A stretch of 64,000 bases of DNA, taken from assembly GCA_016710235.1 (NCBI GenBank), contig JADJLG010000001.1, forward strand, positions 1 through 64,000. Direction: 5' to 3'. Position 1 is the first letter of the stretch, and each line of letters opens with the position of its first letter. This document shows positions 8,767-17,542 of the stretch, piece by piece. A program made the translations under genes and the position numbers. The notes beneath the pieces were generated by a model. It saw only the letters and a program-made list of their open reading frames with translations. It ran no database searches and was not told the origin of the DNA. This DNA is from Saprospiraceae bacterium. Lineage in GTDB: Bacteria; Bacteroidota; Bacteroidia; Chitinophagales; Saprospiraceae.

Positions 8767-10014
8767 CTAGAAGTCATTGGCAGATCTACCCAGGAAGGTA
8801 AGCACTGATCTAAAGCCTAAATATGACTTAGAAGTATCTTGAAACTCCCAAGAGCGTGTACCTGTCTGCAAAAAATACCCAATATCTTTCCAGGAACCTC
8901 CCCGAATCACTTTTCTCTTATAAGATTCAGGATCTTCAGGTTTAGATTCGTATTTGATATCCGGATTCAGGTCATGCACAAAATTGTAGGCATTATCTTG
9001 GAAAGCACTTTCTGTCCATTCAGCAACATTTCCGGACATATTGTATAAACCGTATTCATTCGGAAAATAAGCATCAGCTTTCACAGTATAAAGACCTCCG
9101 TCTTCCGGATAGTTACCCCTTCCAGGTTTGAAATTGGCAAGCAAACAACCTTTGGCATTGCGGAGATAATATCCACCCCAAGGAAATGGCGCTAACTCAC
9201 GTCCGCCTCTTGCTGCCCACTCCCACTCATGTTCTGTAGGTAATCGAAACTCCTCAGAATTGGGCTCATCCTCTCCTTTGTAGGTATTCCAGAGAAGCGT
9301 CCTCCAAAAGCAGAAAGCTCTTGCTTGCTTCCAGTTAATTCCAATCACCGGATAATCGTCAAAAGCCGGGTGACTGAAATAATTTCTGGTCATTGGCTCA
9401 TTGTAAGAATATGAGAAATCTCTGATCCAAGACAAGGTATCAGGATAAATATTGGTTTTCTCTTTGTGAACGATAGAGGATCTCTTGATATTCCGAGAGT
9501 GTGCGGCTGTCTGCCAATCTTTCCACTCCCATTCATACACAAACTGTCTTGTGTCAGCTTCTTTCATACCTTTGAAAGCATCAGCTCCCTGAAAGAACAA
9601 CCCATCGAGGGTCTCGTCCTCCCAATCAATCTCTTGCTCCCAATCGATATTTTCGCTTGTGCCATCTTCGCTTTCAACAAAGTGACCTAATGCAGCATGA
9701 GCGAGTGAATCACGCACCCAATACACAAACTGCCGATATTCGTTGTTTGTGATTTCGGTTTCATCCATGTAAAATCCTGAAATGGAAATGGATTTTGCCT
9801 TCTGAATATTGGTATTAAAGAAGTCCTGATCGCTCTGACCTATTACCAATGTTCCACTCGGCACATAAACCATGCCGTAAGGGTTAATACCGTTCCATTT
9901 TGGACGATCCAAAACCCCGGTTACTTGTCCGTCTTGCTGCTTCTTTCCACACGAAAAGATAAAAACTACAGTCAAGACCATAAGAGAAAGATTCAATTTC
10001 CTCATTTGGTTCAC
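8767..10014 (-). CDS. gldK: T9SS ring lipoprotein GldK (sulfatase-modifying-factor fold)
   Basis: A 415-residue lipoprotein. The leader ends VVFIFSCGKK with lipidated Cys at about residue 22. The rest is a formylglycine-generating-enzyme (SUMF1-like) fold: FYMDETEITNNEYRQFVYW, RLPTEHEWEWAARGG, YNMSGNVAEWT and VIRGGSWKD are landmark stretches. In GldK the fold is structural, forming the ring with GldN at the outer membrane. It is first in gldKLMN and has its own promoter just upstream (10048-10077). The signal and order make this unambiguous. Confidence 0.95.
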   Translation of the reverse strand: MNQMRKLNLSLMVLTVVFIFSCGKKQQDGQVTGVLDRPKWNGINPYGMVYVPSGTLVIGQSDQDFFNTNIQKAKSISISGFYMDETEITNNEYRQFVYWVRDSLAHAALGHFVESEDGTSENIDWEQEIDWEDETLDGLFFQGADAFKGMKEADTRQFVYEWEWKDWQTAAHSRNIKRSSIVHKEKTNIYPDTLSWIRDFSYSYNEPMTRNYFSHPAFDDYPVIGINWKQARAFCFWRTLLWNTYKGEDEPNSEEFRLPTEHEWEWAARGGRELAPFPWGGYYLRNAKGCLLANFKPGRGNYPEDGGLYTVKADAYFPNEYGLYNMSGNVAEWTESAFQDNAYNFVHDLNPDIKYESKPEDPESYKRKVIRGGSWKDIGYFLQTGTRSWEFQDTSKSYLGFRSVLTFLGRSANDF

Positions 10015-10047
10015 TTTTACCTACTTTGTCTTTAAAAAAAAGTTGCG

Positions 10048-10077
10048 TAAATATAATACCTATTCTTTTTACGACAA
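10048..10077 (-). promoter_or_regulatory. Promoter of the gldKLMN operon
   Basis: On the minus strand TTG (complement of 10075-10077) and TATATTTA (complement of 10048-10055) are separated by exactly 19 nt. This matches the Bacteroidota sigma-ABfr promoter layout TTG-N19-TAnnTTTG with one mismatch. It would give a leader of roughly 25-30 nt before the gldK ATG. Confidence 0.6.
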
Positions 10078-10243
10078 CAAAATATTTTGGTCAGAAGGCA
10101 GCAAACTTTACATCTGAATCGTTAACTCCTTCCTTTTGTACATCAACTTAATATTCGTTTATTTATTGTGCACTACTTCTAAATCTTCTTAAATATTTCA
10201 CAATAAACTTTTAGCATATGCATAATACTTTCATTAGCAATAT

Positions 10244-11239
10244 TTAATCCGACCATCTCGGATTATAAATAAAACCTCTACCGCTTCCTTTTCCCCATAT
10301 CACAGGCAGATCAAACCTAAGCCCAATCTCCTGCCCCGGTCCGGAAATTTTTTTTCCAAACTGATGTATTTCGGTCTCGTATCGATAAAAAATTTGCCAA
10401 TTACCCGTCGGTGCCAGGCCTATAGTTCCTCCCCAAAATCCAAACAACTCGCGGTTAATACCTCTTGCAAAAAGCTCTCCAAAAATATTCTTTCCAAACC
10501 GAATCCTGCATAATATTTCTTCCTGAAATTGAATAAAATCAGAATATAAAATAAAATATGGTACTATACCTATATTACCCATATTCCATTCTTTCATTAT
10601 TGCAAAATTTAGAATATTTTTTACTCTGTAAATTTTACTATTCTCCACAAACTTGCCTCCTCTGATGTGGTCCATCCCCAAACCAAAGTCCAAAAATGAA
10701 GTCCTCACGAATATACTTAGTCCTGTTTCGAAAGCATTGTCACTCACCTCACTAAGTGGAACTTCGGGATCCTGATGATCTATTCCAGCTGTGTAATTGC
10801 CTTCCGGAGTCCTCGCCGAAGCTCCGTCAAATACAAATCTTTTCCATCCGGCTTTTAGGCCTAAGCTCAAACCAAATTTTGTTGAGGTCCAGGCACGAGC
10901 ATACTGCAATGAAACTCCTTGGGTACTTTCCAAACCTGAACTATGGTCATCTAAATGCATCGCTATGGCAGATTTAAATCTGGGAAGACTTGTCCTCAGG
11001 TAAATATCTTTTGCAACAGGACCACCGTCGATGCTTGTCATTTGTGATTTATACAATCCAGATACTACAGTCTTGTCTTCCCAAACACCAAAGGCCGGGA
11101 AAATCCTAGCCGGATCCAAAAGCTGTATGCCAGGCATTGGTATTTGCTGTGCATAACATAGTCTTATCCCACAAAAAATAGCCGACATCCACAGACGTCT
11201 CAGAAAGTATCCCTGCCTATATGATAGTTCGAAAAACAT
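10244..11239 (-). CDS. PorP/SprF-like outer-membrane protein
   Basis: A 331-residue predicted beta-barrel. The mature part begins near QQIPMPGIQLLDPARIFPAFG, a typical PorP/SprF opening in which the PAxxG pattern follows signal cleavage, and it continues with alternating barrel strands ending GFIYNPRWSD. PorP/SprF proteins work with the T9SS to anchor or export type B cargo such as SprB. The start is ambiguous: ATG at 11239 overlaps the DUF255 gene by 40 bp, while ATG at 11188 leaves a short signal peptide without overlap. It is followed by gldKLMN in the same direction, which supports a T9SS role. Confidence 0.75.
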   Translation of the reverse strand: MFFELSYRQGYFLRRLWMSAIFCGIRLCYAQQIPMPGIQLLDPARIFPAFGVWEDKTVVSGLYKSQMTSIDGGPVAKDIYLRTSLPRFKSAIAMHLDDHSSGLESTQGVSLQYARAWTSTKFGLSLGLKAGWKRFVFDGASARTPEGNYTAGIDHQDPEVPLSEVSDNAFETGLSIFVRTSFLDFGLGMDHIRGGKFVENSKIYRVKNILNFAIMKEWNMGNIGIVPYFILYSDFIQFQEEILCRIRFGKNIFGELFARGINRELFGFWGGTIGLAPTGNWQIFYRYETEIHQFGKKISGPGQEIGLRFDLPVIWGKGSGRGFIYNPRWSD

Positions 11240-13170
11240 TGGTTCAATTCCGATATTGTAAAAGTAATCATTTCACAGGACAAGTTTTTACAAACCATCA
11301 GTTCTGATGCCCTTATCCCTTTATCTTCTATCAACAAACTGTTCCATAAATATGCAGGCAATGGAAACAATTTGGCCTGATCTGCCGGATTGTAGTGCAG
11401 CTGTATCCCGCCGGATTTATTTTTTTCCACCCACATCAAATATGTTGCCATTGCATATGGCGAAGCATACGCTTTTGACAAATCATAATCCAATATCGGA
11501 TCAATAGATTCCAACCATTTTCGATCCCCTGTGATATGATGCAAAGTCCAAAGGGCATTTCTCAAACTCACCTGTGGATTTGGCAAAGAACTATCCTCAA
11601 GTTGAGGAATCTCCTTCATGCGTGGATCAAGATTCGCAGAGAAAGCATACTGTCCATTTTGCTTCTTAAAGTTCTGCTCTACGAAATCCGAAATAGCTTT
11701 AATTTCATCCAATATTTCCGGCTTTGCTTGGATCTGATACCATTCCACCATAGCTTCCATCAAGGCAGCATAATCTTCAAGAAAGGCAGGATGCTTGTCT
11801 GGATTCGAACTTATTATTCTGGTATAAATTGATTTATCCGGCTTCTCTCCTTGAGATTTGAAGTGCTTCAATATCCTGTATCCCAGCGCTTCCAGTTGGG
11901 TCAACACTTCTTCATTTCCGGTACATCTGTAAAGTCTTGAGAATGCCCTAAGTAAGATTGCATTCCAGGATAAAATTTGTTTTCTATCTATTGCGGCTTG
12001 AGGTCGCATTGCTCTATAAGCCGAAAGTTTTTGCCTTAGACCGGAGCTTAGATTTTTTGTGTCAGCAGCTTCTTTTGCTGAAAGTGTCAGATAATCACCT
12101 TCAAATGAATGGAGTATGTAAGTCTGTTCAAATACTAATTTTTCATCTGCCGACAAGATTTCTTCCAACTCCTTCAAAGTCCAGATATAGCTTAGACCTT
12201 CTATTGCATTCGTATCGGCGTCAATTGAAGCGAAATAGAGACCATTCTCCCCCTTCATGGTTCGGGTGATAAAACTGAATGCGTCCAAAGCTATAGCCTT
12301 GAATTCTTTACTTTGTGTCAATGTTGACAGATCCGACAGAAAATGAATATTCAGCGCCTGATCATATAGCATTTTTTCAAAATGAGGAATAGTCCATTTT
12401 CTATCTACAGTATACCTGAAAAAACCTCCGTCCACTTGATCGTATATTGCAGATCGGCAGAGTTGAGTTCCAAGTAGGATTGCAGCATTTAAGAAGGATT
12501 CAGCTCCGGCGACAAAAAATCCCTCTATCAAAAGTCCGGCAGGCAATACACCGGGAAATTTTTGGCCATTACCAAAACCTCCATATTCCCAATCCGTCCA
12601 TTCGTTGAGTTTGACCAGAGCTTCTTGGAAGTCAGCTTGAAGTGCGTACCGGCGCTCCTTTGTTATGTTTGATTTTGATGTTTCAAAATATAGCCTGATA
12701 TGATCAATATTTTTTGAAAGATCAGCCTTATTGTGCTTGTAAGCATTATGTATTCCCAAGAGTATTTGTTTCCATGAAGGTCTTCCATGCATAGGTTGTG
12801 GAGGGAAATAAGTACCGCTAAAAAATGGCTCCAAATCCGGAGTCAAAAAACAATGAAGAGGCCAGCCTCCCTGCTGTCCTAAAGCTTGTGTTACTTCCAT
12901 GAAGTATCTATCCAAATCCGGTCTTTCTTCTCTGTCAATCTTGATATTAATGAAAAAATCATTCATCATCTCAGCAGTCAGAGCATCTTCGAAATTTTCA
13001 TGTGACATGACATGACACCAATGGCAACTTGAATATCCACTGGAGATGAGGATCGGTTTATCAGATGCCTTTGCATGGTCCAGAGCTTCATCACACCATG
13101 GCCACCAATCTACCGCTTGAGCTGCATGAGAGCGGAGATAAACACTTTCTTCATTTTTTAACCGGTTCAT
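11200..13170 (-). CDS. DUF255 thioredoxin-fold / glycosidase-like protein (YyaL family)
   Basis: A 656-residue cytoplasmic protein of the YyaL/SPATA20 family. An N-terminal thioredoxin-like DUF255 domain has the motif SCHWCHVM with CHWC at residues 49-52 and the typical opening NRLKNEESVYLRSHA. The rest is an (alpha/alpha)6-barrel similar to N-acylglucosamine epimerases (GGFFRYTVDRKWTIPHFEKM). The biochemical role is not established for the family. Its ATG overlaps the stop of the metallo-hydrolase gene upstream by 4 bp, so the two are coupled. Full length agrees with the family's usual 650-700 residues. Confidence 0.9.
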   Translation of the reverse strand: MNRLKNEESVYLRSHAAQAVDWWPWCDEALDHAKASDKPILISSGYSSCHWCHVMSHENFEDALTAEMMNDFFINIKIDREERPDLDRYFMEVTQALGQQGGWPLHCFLTPDLEPFFSGTYFPPQPMHGRPSWKQILLGIHNAYKHNKADLSKNIDHIRLYFETSKSNITKERRYALQADFQEALVKLNEWTDWEYGGFGNGQKFPGVLPAGLLIEGFFVAGAESFLNAAILLGTQLCRSAIYDQVDGGFFRYTVDRKWTIPHFEKMLYDQALNIHFLSDLSTLTQSKEFKAIALDAFSFITRTMKGENGLYFASIDADTNAIEGLSYIWTLKELEEILSADEKLVFEQTYILHSFEGDYLTLSAKEAADTKNLSSGLRQKLSAYRAMRPQAAIDRKQILSWNAILLRAFSRLYRCTGNEEVLTQLEALGYRILKHFKSQGEKPDKSIYTRIISSNPDKHPAFLEDYAALMEAMVEWYQIQAKPEILDEIKAISDFVEQNFKKQNGQYAFSANLDPRMKEIPQLEDSSLPNPQVSLRNALWTLHHITGDRKWLESIDPILDYDLSKAYASPYAMATYLMWVEKNKSGGIQLHYNPADQAKLFPLPAYLWNSLLIEDKGIRASELMVCKNLSCEMITFTISELNQCFSNYHIGRDTF

Positions 13171-13937
13171 GGGATATCAATTTCCATCCCGTCCCAGGCC
13201 AATTCGATGCCATTGGGCAAAGTTTGATTCACTGATTGATGTCGACCCATCTGGTGGCTGATATGGACTATGACTGCTTTTACAGGTTGTATCCGTTGGA
13301 TTATATGCAGACATTCTTCGACAGAAAAATGTGTGGGATGAGGCTGATAACGAAGAGCATTGATAACCAATACAGAAATTCCTTTCAGACTGTCTATGAC
13401 ACCTTCGTCCAATCGGCTGGCGTCAGTGATATAAGCGCATTTATCAAATTGAAAACCCAGTATACCCAGGGTTCCGTGCCAGACTCGAAAGGTCTTGACT
13501 ACAATATCTCCCACTGTAAAGCGTTGGTCTACATCTACAGGCATTAGTTCCAAGCGAGGGCCACCCGGATATGGATGGTCAGAAAAAATGTATCTGTACC
13601 TCAATTTAAGATCTTTTATTACGGGATCTTCAGCAAAAATTGGTATCGAATGGGGACTGAACTTATTGAACGGTCGGATATCATCAATGCCGGTAGTATG
13701 ATCACTGTGTTCATGGGTGATTAATATACCATCAATTGCTGATGCGGATTTCATGGCAAGCATTTGCTGTCTAAAGTCCGGGCCAATGTCGATGAGGATT
13801 CTGCTCGTTTCTGAAGTGATCTGAGCTGCTGTTCTGAGTCTTTTATCTTTAGGGTCCGAGCTGGTACATACCTCACAATTACACCCGATGATCGGGACTC
13901 CTTGTGATGTACCGGTACCTAAGATTTTTAGTTTCAA
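13167..13937 (-). CDS. Metallo-beta-lactamase-fold hydrolase (PhnP-like)
   Basis: A 256-residue MBL-fold enzyme. LGTGTSQGVPIIGCNCEVC at the start contains a Cys cluster (C19, C21, C24) that in PhnP-type phosphodiesterases helps bind an additional zinc. The HxHxDH metal motif is HEHSDH at 75-80, and later ligands are seen in VWHGTLG and VIVHISHQMGRH. The family includes the cyclic phosphodiesterase PhnP and tRNase Z-like proteins; no phosphonate genes are nearby. The substrate is probably a cyclic or phosphodiester compound. 4-bp overlaps with both neighbours mark a translationally coupled operon. Confidence 0.9.
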   Translation of the reverse strand: MKLKILGTGTSQGVPIIGCNCEVCTSSDPKDKRLRTAAQITSETSRILIDIGPDFRQQMLAMKSASAIDGILITHEHSDHTTGIDDIRPFNKFSPHSIPIFAEDPVIKDLKLRYRYIFSDHPYPGGPRLELMPVDVDQRFTVGDIVVKTFRVWHGTLGILGFQFDKCAYITDASRLDEGVIDSLKGISVLVINALRYQPHPTHFSVEECLHIIQRIQPVKAVIVHISHQMGRHQSVNQTLPNGIELAWDGMEIDIP

Positions 13938-14224
13938 CTCTCTAACAGTTCTGGGATCTTTTCTTTTTCAAAACGAATTACCTGTTTGTAAAACTTCAAC
14001 TGTCCTTCATCGAGGGCTTTTTCATCAGTGGGCAGTTCCGGAATCAGATCTATCAGACAATTCACTCTACCTTCCACGTCAAAAAATTTGTTGACCACCA
14101 ATATTTTACGAGACTCTACCCTACAATAGCCGGATTGGAAGTGACCTTGCTCGTATCTTACCTTGTAGCCCAAAAGGCTACACAACTCTTCTAATTTCTT
14201 CAGATTGGCACGTGTATATTTCAT
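13934..14224 (-). CDS. Small conserved protein, function unknown
   Basis: A 96-residue protein from the ATG at 14224 (MKYTRANLKKLEELCSLLGY); an in-frame ATG at 14281 would add 19 residues of less convincing sequence. It is mixed helical and strand, charged, with a motif FQSGYCRVESRKILVVNKFF in the centre, and has no signal peptide or membrane helix. The stop overlaps the start of the MBL hydrolase by 4 bp. Its place at the head of the operon and its compact size suggest a conserved Bacteroidota cytosolic protein. I do not recognise a named family. Confidence 0.75.
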   Translation of the reverse strand: MKYTRANLKKLEELCSLLGYKVRYEQGHFQSGYCRVESRKILVVNKFFDVEGRVNCLIDLIPELPTDEKALDEGQLKFYKQVIRFEKEKIPELLES

Positions 14225-14388
14225 GATTCCAAACGTTCTAAATAACAGGACGTCGCGGTAAAGGTATACCAAAGCAAGCATTAAAAAAAATTAAATATGT
14301 TAGATTCTTTAATGTTTGAATCCTGCAATAAAGATTCTGGGGGAAGTTGACCTGACGCCTTACTTTTGTCTCTACTAATACAAATAAT

Positions 14389-14991
14389 ATGAATCAAACC
14401 GGCAAATACGCCCTACTTTCATTGGTTTTTCTACTTTTCAGTGAAGAGTTGTTTTCGCAAAGATTTGGCGGAGGCATCAAAGCAGGAGGGAATTTTTCTC
14501 AAATTGACGGCGATGATGTAGCGGGTTTCAATCGTTTGGGAATTTGCGGGGGTGTATATGGAACCGCCAGAATTAAATCCTACCTGGACTTTAAGATAGA
14601 GTTTATGTACAGCCAACGAGGTTCTAAGTCTACGCCCAATCAATATCCCGTCAATATCGCATTAAGGTATTTGGAAGTACCATTGATCCTTAGCCTTAAA
14701 GACTGGAAATCAAAAGATGAAGAAAACAGCTATTATCGTATGAAGTTTGACGGAGGACTATCATTAGGCAGATTGTTTTCTGCTGATGCATTCAACAATA
14801 TAGATGAGGATTTTAAAACCAACGACATCAGTTGGCTGGCAGGGGTGGAATATTTTTACCACAAAAATTTCGGGATGGGTTTGAGATATACGAGATCTTT
14901 GACACCTGTATACCGATACAGCATCAATAACGTTGAAAGAAAAATGATCAGTTATTATTTATCTTTGACGCTGAATTATCAATTTAATTAA
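14389..14991 (+). CDS. Outer-membrane beta-barrel protein (PorT-like)
   Basis: A 200-residue protein with a cleaved signal peptide (about residues 1-23, ending LFSQ) and eight-strand barrel character. The first mature strand GGGIKAGGNFSQIDG is typical of the small PorT/OMP_b-brl_2 group, and the C terminus LSLTLNYQFN ends in an aromatic residue as expected for BAM substrates. A TACTTTTG -7-type box lies at 14361-14368, about 21 nt before the ATG. PorT itself is a T9SS-related barrel, but this small family is broad, so a T9SS role is not assumed. A lipoprotein follows 11 bp downstream. Confidence 0.75.
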   Translation: MNQTGKYALLSLVFLLFSEELFSQRFGGGIKAGGNFSQIDGDDVAGFNRLGICGGVYGTARIKSYLDFKIEFMYSQRGSKSTPNQYPVNIALRYLEVPLILSLKDWKSKDEENSYYRMKFDGGLSLGRLFSADAFNNIDEDFKTNDISWLAGVEYFYHKNFGMGLRYTRSLTPVYRYSINNVERKMISYYLSLTLNYQFN

Positions 14992-15002
14992 TTACAAAAC
15001 CT

Positions 15003-15485
15003 ATGTCACGGATTACTTATTTGTTTTTGTTGATGATGATCGCATTTTCTTGTAAAGAAGGTTTAAAATCAAGTAACAAATCTGCTGCAAACTCAGCGCC
15101 TGAGATGATTTCTCAAGATATTATCACTGAATTGACCAAGACAGTAACCAGTATTGACTTGATTTCATTGAAGAAGAATGTCAATGTCAGCATGAGTTTC
15201 GACAATCCTCAGGCGGTGCAATACGTACTTTCCTTTGCACAAGACGAAAAAGGCGAATTCGATGGAACTTGTCCCGCAGATGGAAGAGTCGTTTTCCTTC
15301 AGAATGGTGAAAATTCATATGACGCCGAAGTTTACTTTTCTGGAAACTGTAATTCGTATATATGGATTAAAAATGGTCAACGAATTGGATCTTCAAAGAT
15401 CTCCCCTGAGGGAATTGATTTTTTCAAAAATTTCCTTAAACCCAATGCAAAGCCATTGACAGACAGTACCCAAACGCCGCATTAA
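15003..15485 (+). CDS. Hypothetical lipoprotein
   Basis: A 160-residue protein. The leader LFLLMMIAFSCKEG carries a lipobox with Cys at about residue 17. The mature part is beta-rich with two cysteines (GTCPADG and SGNCNS) that could form a disulfide. It starts 11 bp after the beta-barrel gene and is probably co-transcribed with it. No family is recognised; outer-membrane anchoring is inferred from the leader. Confidence 0.65.
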   Translation: MSRITYLFLLMMIAFSCKEGLKSSNKSAANSAPEMISQDIITELTKTVTSIDLISLKKNVNVSMSFDNPQAVQYVLSFAQDEKGEFDGTCPADGRVVFLQNGENSYDAEVYFSGNCNSYIWIKNGQRIGSSKISPEGIDFFKNFLKPNAKPLTDSTQTPH

Positions 15486-15581
15486 TCCAGATTTCCCGTC
15501 TCACAGTTCGCAGAAATTAAGCTTGAATAAATTTCGGTCGTGAATTTAAATTAGCTTGACTTCTTATAGGATTTACTTTAC

Positions 15582-15605
15582 AACATTTAACGATGCGTAA
15601 ATGTT
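15582..15605. promoter_or_regulatory. Inverted repeat upstream of the metal permease
   Basis: AACATTTA (15582-15589) and TAAATGTT (15598-15605) are perfect complements separated by 8 nt, about 110 bp upstream of the DtxR-fused permease. A second, weaker dyad (CTCAAA and TTTGAG, about 15610-15628) is adjacent. Spacing and symmetry fit a dimeric regulator site, but no regulator is assigned. Confidence 0.3.
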
Positions 15606-15712
15606 AGATCTCAAAATTATGATTTGAGCAAGTATGTTATATCAAAATTAATTTGATTCTTTACTCAAATAAAATTCTTTTGATCAGCAAAAAAAATAAG
15701 CCTTAATCCGAT

Positions 15713-16972
15713 ATGAATATTTACGACTTTTTTATTCTGGATGCGGGATTGCGAGCTTTTGTCGCAGCTATTCTTGTAGGAGGTGTTTGTGGTGTTTTGG
15801 GTTGTTTCATAGTGCTTCGAAATATGTCTTTGATTGGAGATGCCTTGTCTCATGCAGTTTTGCCGGGCATCGTTGTTGCTTTTGTATTTTTTGGATACTC
15901 GACATCTGCATTCTTTGCAGGATCTGTTATTTCAGGTCTTTTGTGTGCACTGTTGATCACATGGTTACAGGATAAGGTTAAGGTTAAAAATGACGCAGCC
16001 ATCGGTATTGTATTCACGATGATGTTTTCACTAGGTGTGATAGGCATTTCTGCCTTGAGTCACAGGCAAGGAGTTCATTTGGATCTCAAAGATTTTTTAT
16101 TCGGAAATATATTGGCTGTTTCACCTCAGGATCTTGTTGCGAGTTTGATAATGGCCATTGCGGTCCTGATGGTGATTGCCATCTATTACAGAACATTATT
16201 TGTAGTGAGTTTTCAATCCACCATTGCCAGGACTATGGGAGTTCATCCCAAGAAAATACACTACCTATTGATGCTCCTGCTGGCTATCACTGTCGTGGCC
16301 TCATTGAGGAGTGTTGGTGTGATTCTCGTGGTAGCTATGCTCGTTACGCCTGCTTCTGCTGCCCTGCTTCTAGCCACCCAATTGCCCAGGGTGATTCTAT
16401 TGTCTGCTATTATTGGTATTTTATCATCCATCAGTGGACTCATCATTGCGATTCAGTTCAACTTTCCTCCCGGACCTTCTATGGCTGTAGTGACGACTTT
16501 ATTCTATCTCATGATCGTAGTGGCTGCACCGGGAAAAGGACTATTCTCTCGTTGGTGGATCAGAAGGCAGGTAGAAAACAGGGTCATCATTGAAGATATT
16601 GTCAAAAATTTATATAAACTTGAATTTGATCATGTCTCTCCGGAGACCATTCAATCTTTGACAGGGCATTCAAAAAAAAAGCTGGATAAGTGGCTCAATG
16701 TTTTACAAAAAAGGAAATTAGTGATCTGGGAAAATAATGAAATCAAACTTACGGAAGAAGGCAAAATAAGAGCTAATCAATTGATCAGAGCACATAGATT
16801 GTGGGAAACATTTTTGGTTGATGAATTAGGGCTTGACGAAGATCAAATTCATTCTGAAGCAGAGGTATATGAGCATTATCTACCTGACGAAATTCTGCAA
16901 GAAGTAGATAAAAAACTCGGATATCCATCGCGTGATCCGCATGGTTCGACGATTCCCAAGGAACGCACTTAG
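15713..16972 (+). CDS. Metal ABC transporter permease fused to a DtxR-like domain
   Basis: A 419-residue fusion. Residues 1-280 are a ZnuB/MntB-type permease with 8-9 transmembrane helices; SLIGDALSHAVLPG at 39-52 and VVAMLVTPASAALL at 206-219 are family signatures. Residues about 285-419 resemble the metal-binding and dimerisation part of DtxR/MntR: HRLWETFL at 361-368, a ligand-like run H380/E382/E384/H388 and a GYPSRDPHG stretch at 403-411. A winged-helix-like segment lies between (about 295-350). No ATPase or solute-binding gene is adjacent, so this permease must use partners from elsewhere. It probably imports manganese, iron or zinc, with the C-terminal domain sensing metal on the cytoplasmic side. 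Confidence 0.85.
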   Translation: MNIYDFFILDAGLRAFVAAILVGGVCGVLGCFIVLRNMSLIGDALSHAVLPGIVVAFVFFGYSTSAFFAGSVISGLLCALLITWLQDKVKVKNDAAIGIVFTMMFSLGVIGISALSHRQGVHLDLKDFLFGNILAVSPQDLVASLIMAIAVLMVIAIYYRTLFVVSFQSTIARTMGVHPKKIHYLLMLLLAITVVASLRSVGVILVVAMLVTPASAALLLATQLPRVILLSAIIGILSSISGLIIAIQFNFPPGPSMAVVTTLFYLMIVVAAPGKGLFSRWWIRRQVENRVIIEDIVKNLYKLEFDHVSPETIQSLTGHSKKKLDKWLNVLQKRKLVIWENNEIKLTEEGKIRANQLIRAHRLWETFLVDELGLDEDQIHSEAEVYEHYLPDEILQEVDKKLGYPSRDPHGSTIPKERT

Positions 16973-17042
16973 ATCAGAGCGGTTGGTGCAATTTCTTCGA
17001 TTTGAAGAACATATTGATAGATTTTGATGTTTGGCTTGCATT

Positions 17043-17390
17043 ATGGCTATTATAATCACAGAAGAATGTATCAATTGTGGAGCGTGTGAGCCAGAATGCC
17101 CAAATCATGCAATTTATGAAGGTGGAATAGATTGGGCCCTATCAGATGGTAACACGGTTCGGGGACCATATACTCTTGTGGATGGAAGAGTGGTTGATGC
17201 CGATTCCAAACAAAAGCCAATCAGCAACGAATATTACTTTATCGTCCCCTCAAAGTGTACGGAGTGTGTTGGATTTCATGACGAGCCGCAATGCGCTGCT
17301 GTTTGCCCGGTAGATTGTTGTGTACCAGACCCCGCTCATCGGGAAAGTGAAGAAGAATTGCTCCAAAGAAAGGCCAATCTGCATCTGTAA
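17043..17390 (+). CDS. Ferredoxin with two [4Fe-4S] clusters
   Basis: A 115-residue soluble ferredoxin from the ATG at 17043; upstream in-frame codons from 17031 are less likely. The first cluster motif is CINCGACEPECP with Cys 9, 12, 15 and 19. A second set is C72, C75, C84 and C88, with a longer insertion in CTECVGFHDEPQCAAVCP, and further Cys at 92-93. This matches the YfhL-type bacterial ferredoxins that carry an insertion in the second cluster. It transfers electrons in the cytosol. The partner enzyme is not in the window. Confidence 0.9.
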   Translation: MAIIITEECINCGACEPECPNHAIYEGGIDWALSDGNTVRGPYTLVDGRVVDADSKQKPISNEYYFIVPSKCTECVGFHDEPQCAAVCPVDCCVPDPAHRESEEELLQRKANLHL

Positions 17391-17542
17391 GTAAGCTGAG
17401 TTTTATTTTTTTGAATGTTCTCTTGGGCTGTAAATTCCTATTTGGTTGTAGGTGGTAAATAATATTTTTAGACCCATTCTACCTCAAACTACCTGCTAGT
17501 CATTATTTTTATGCAGAATGTAAAAATAATAAAACCAACTAA

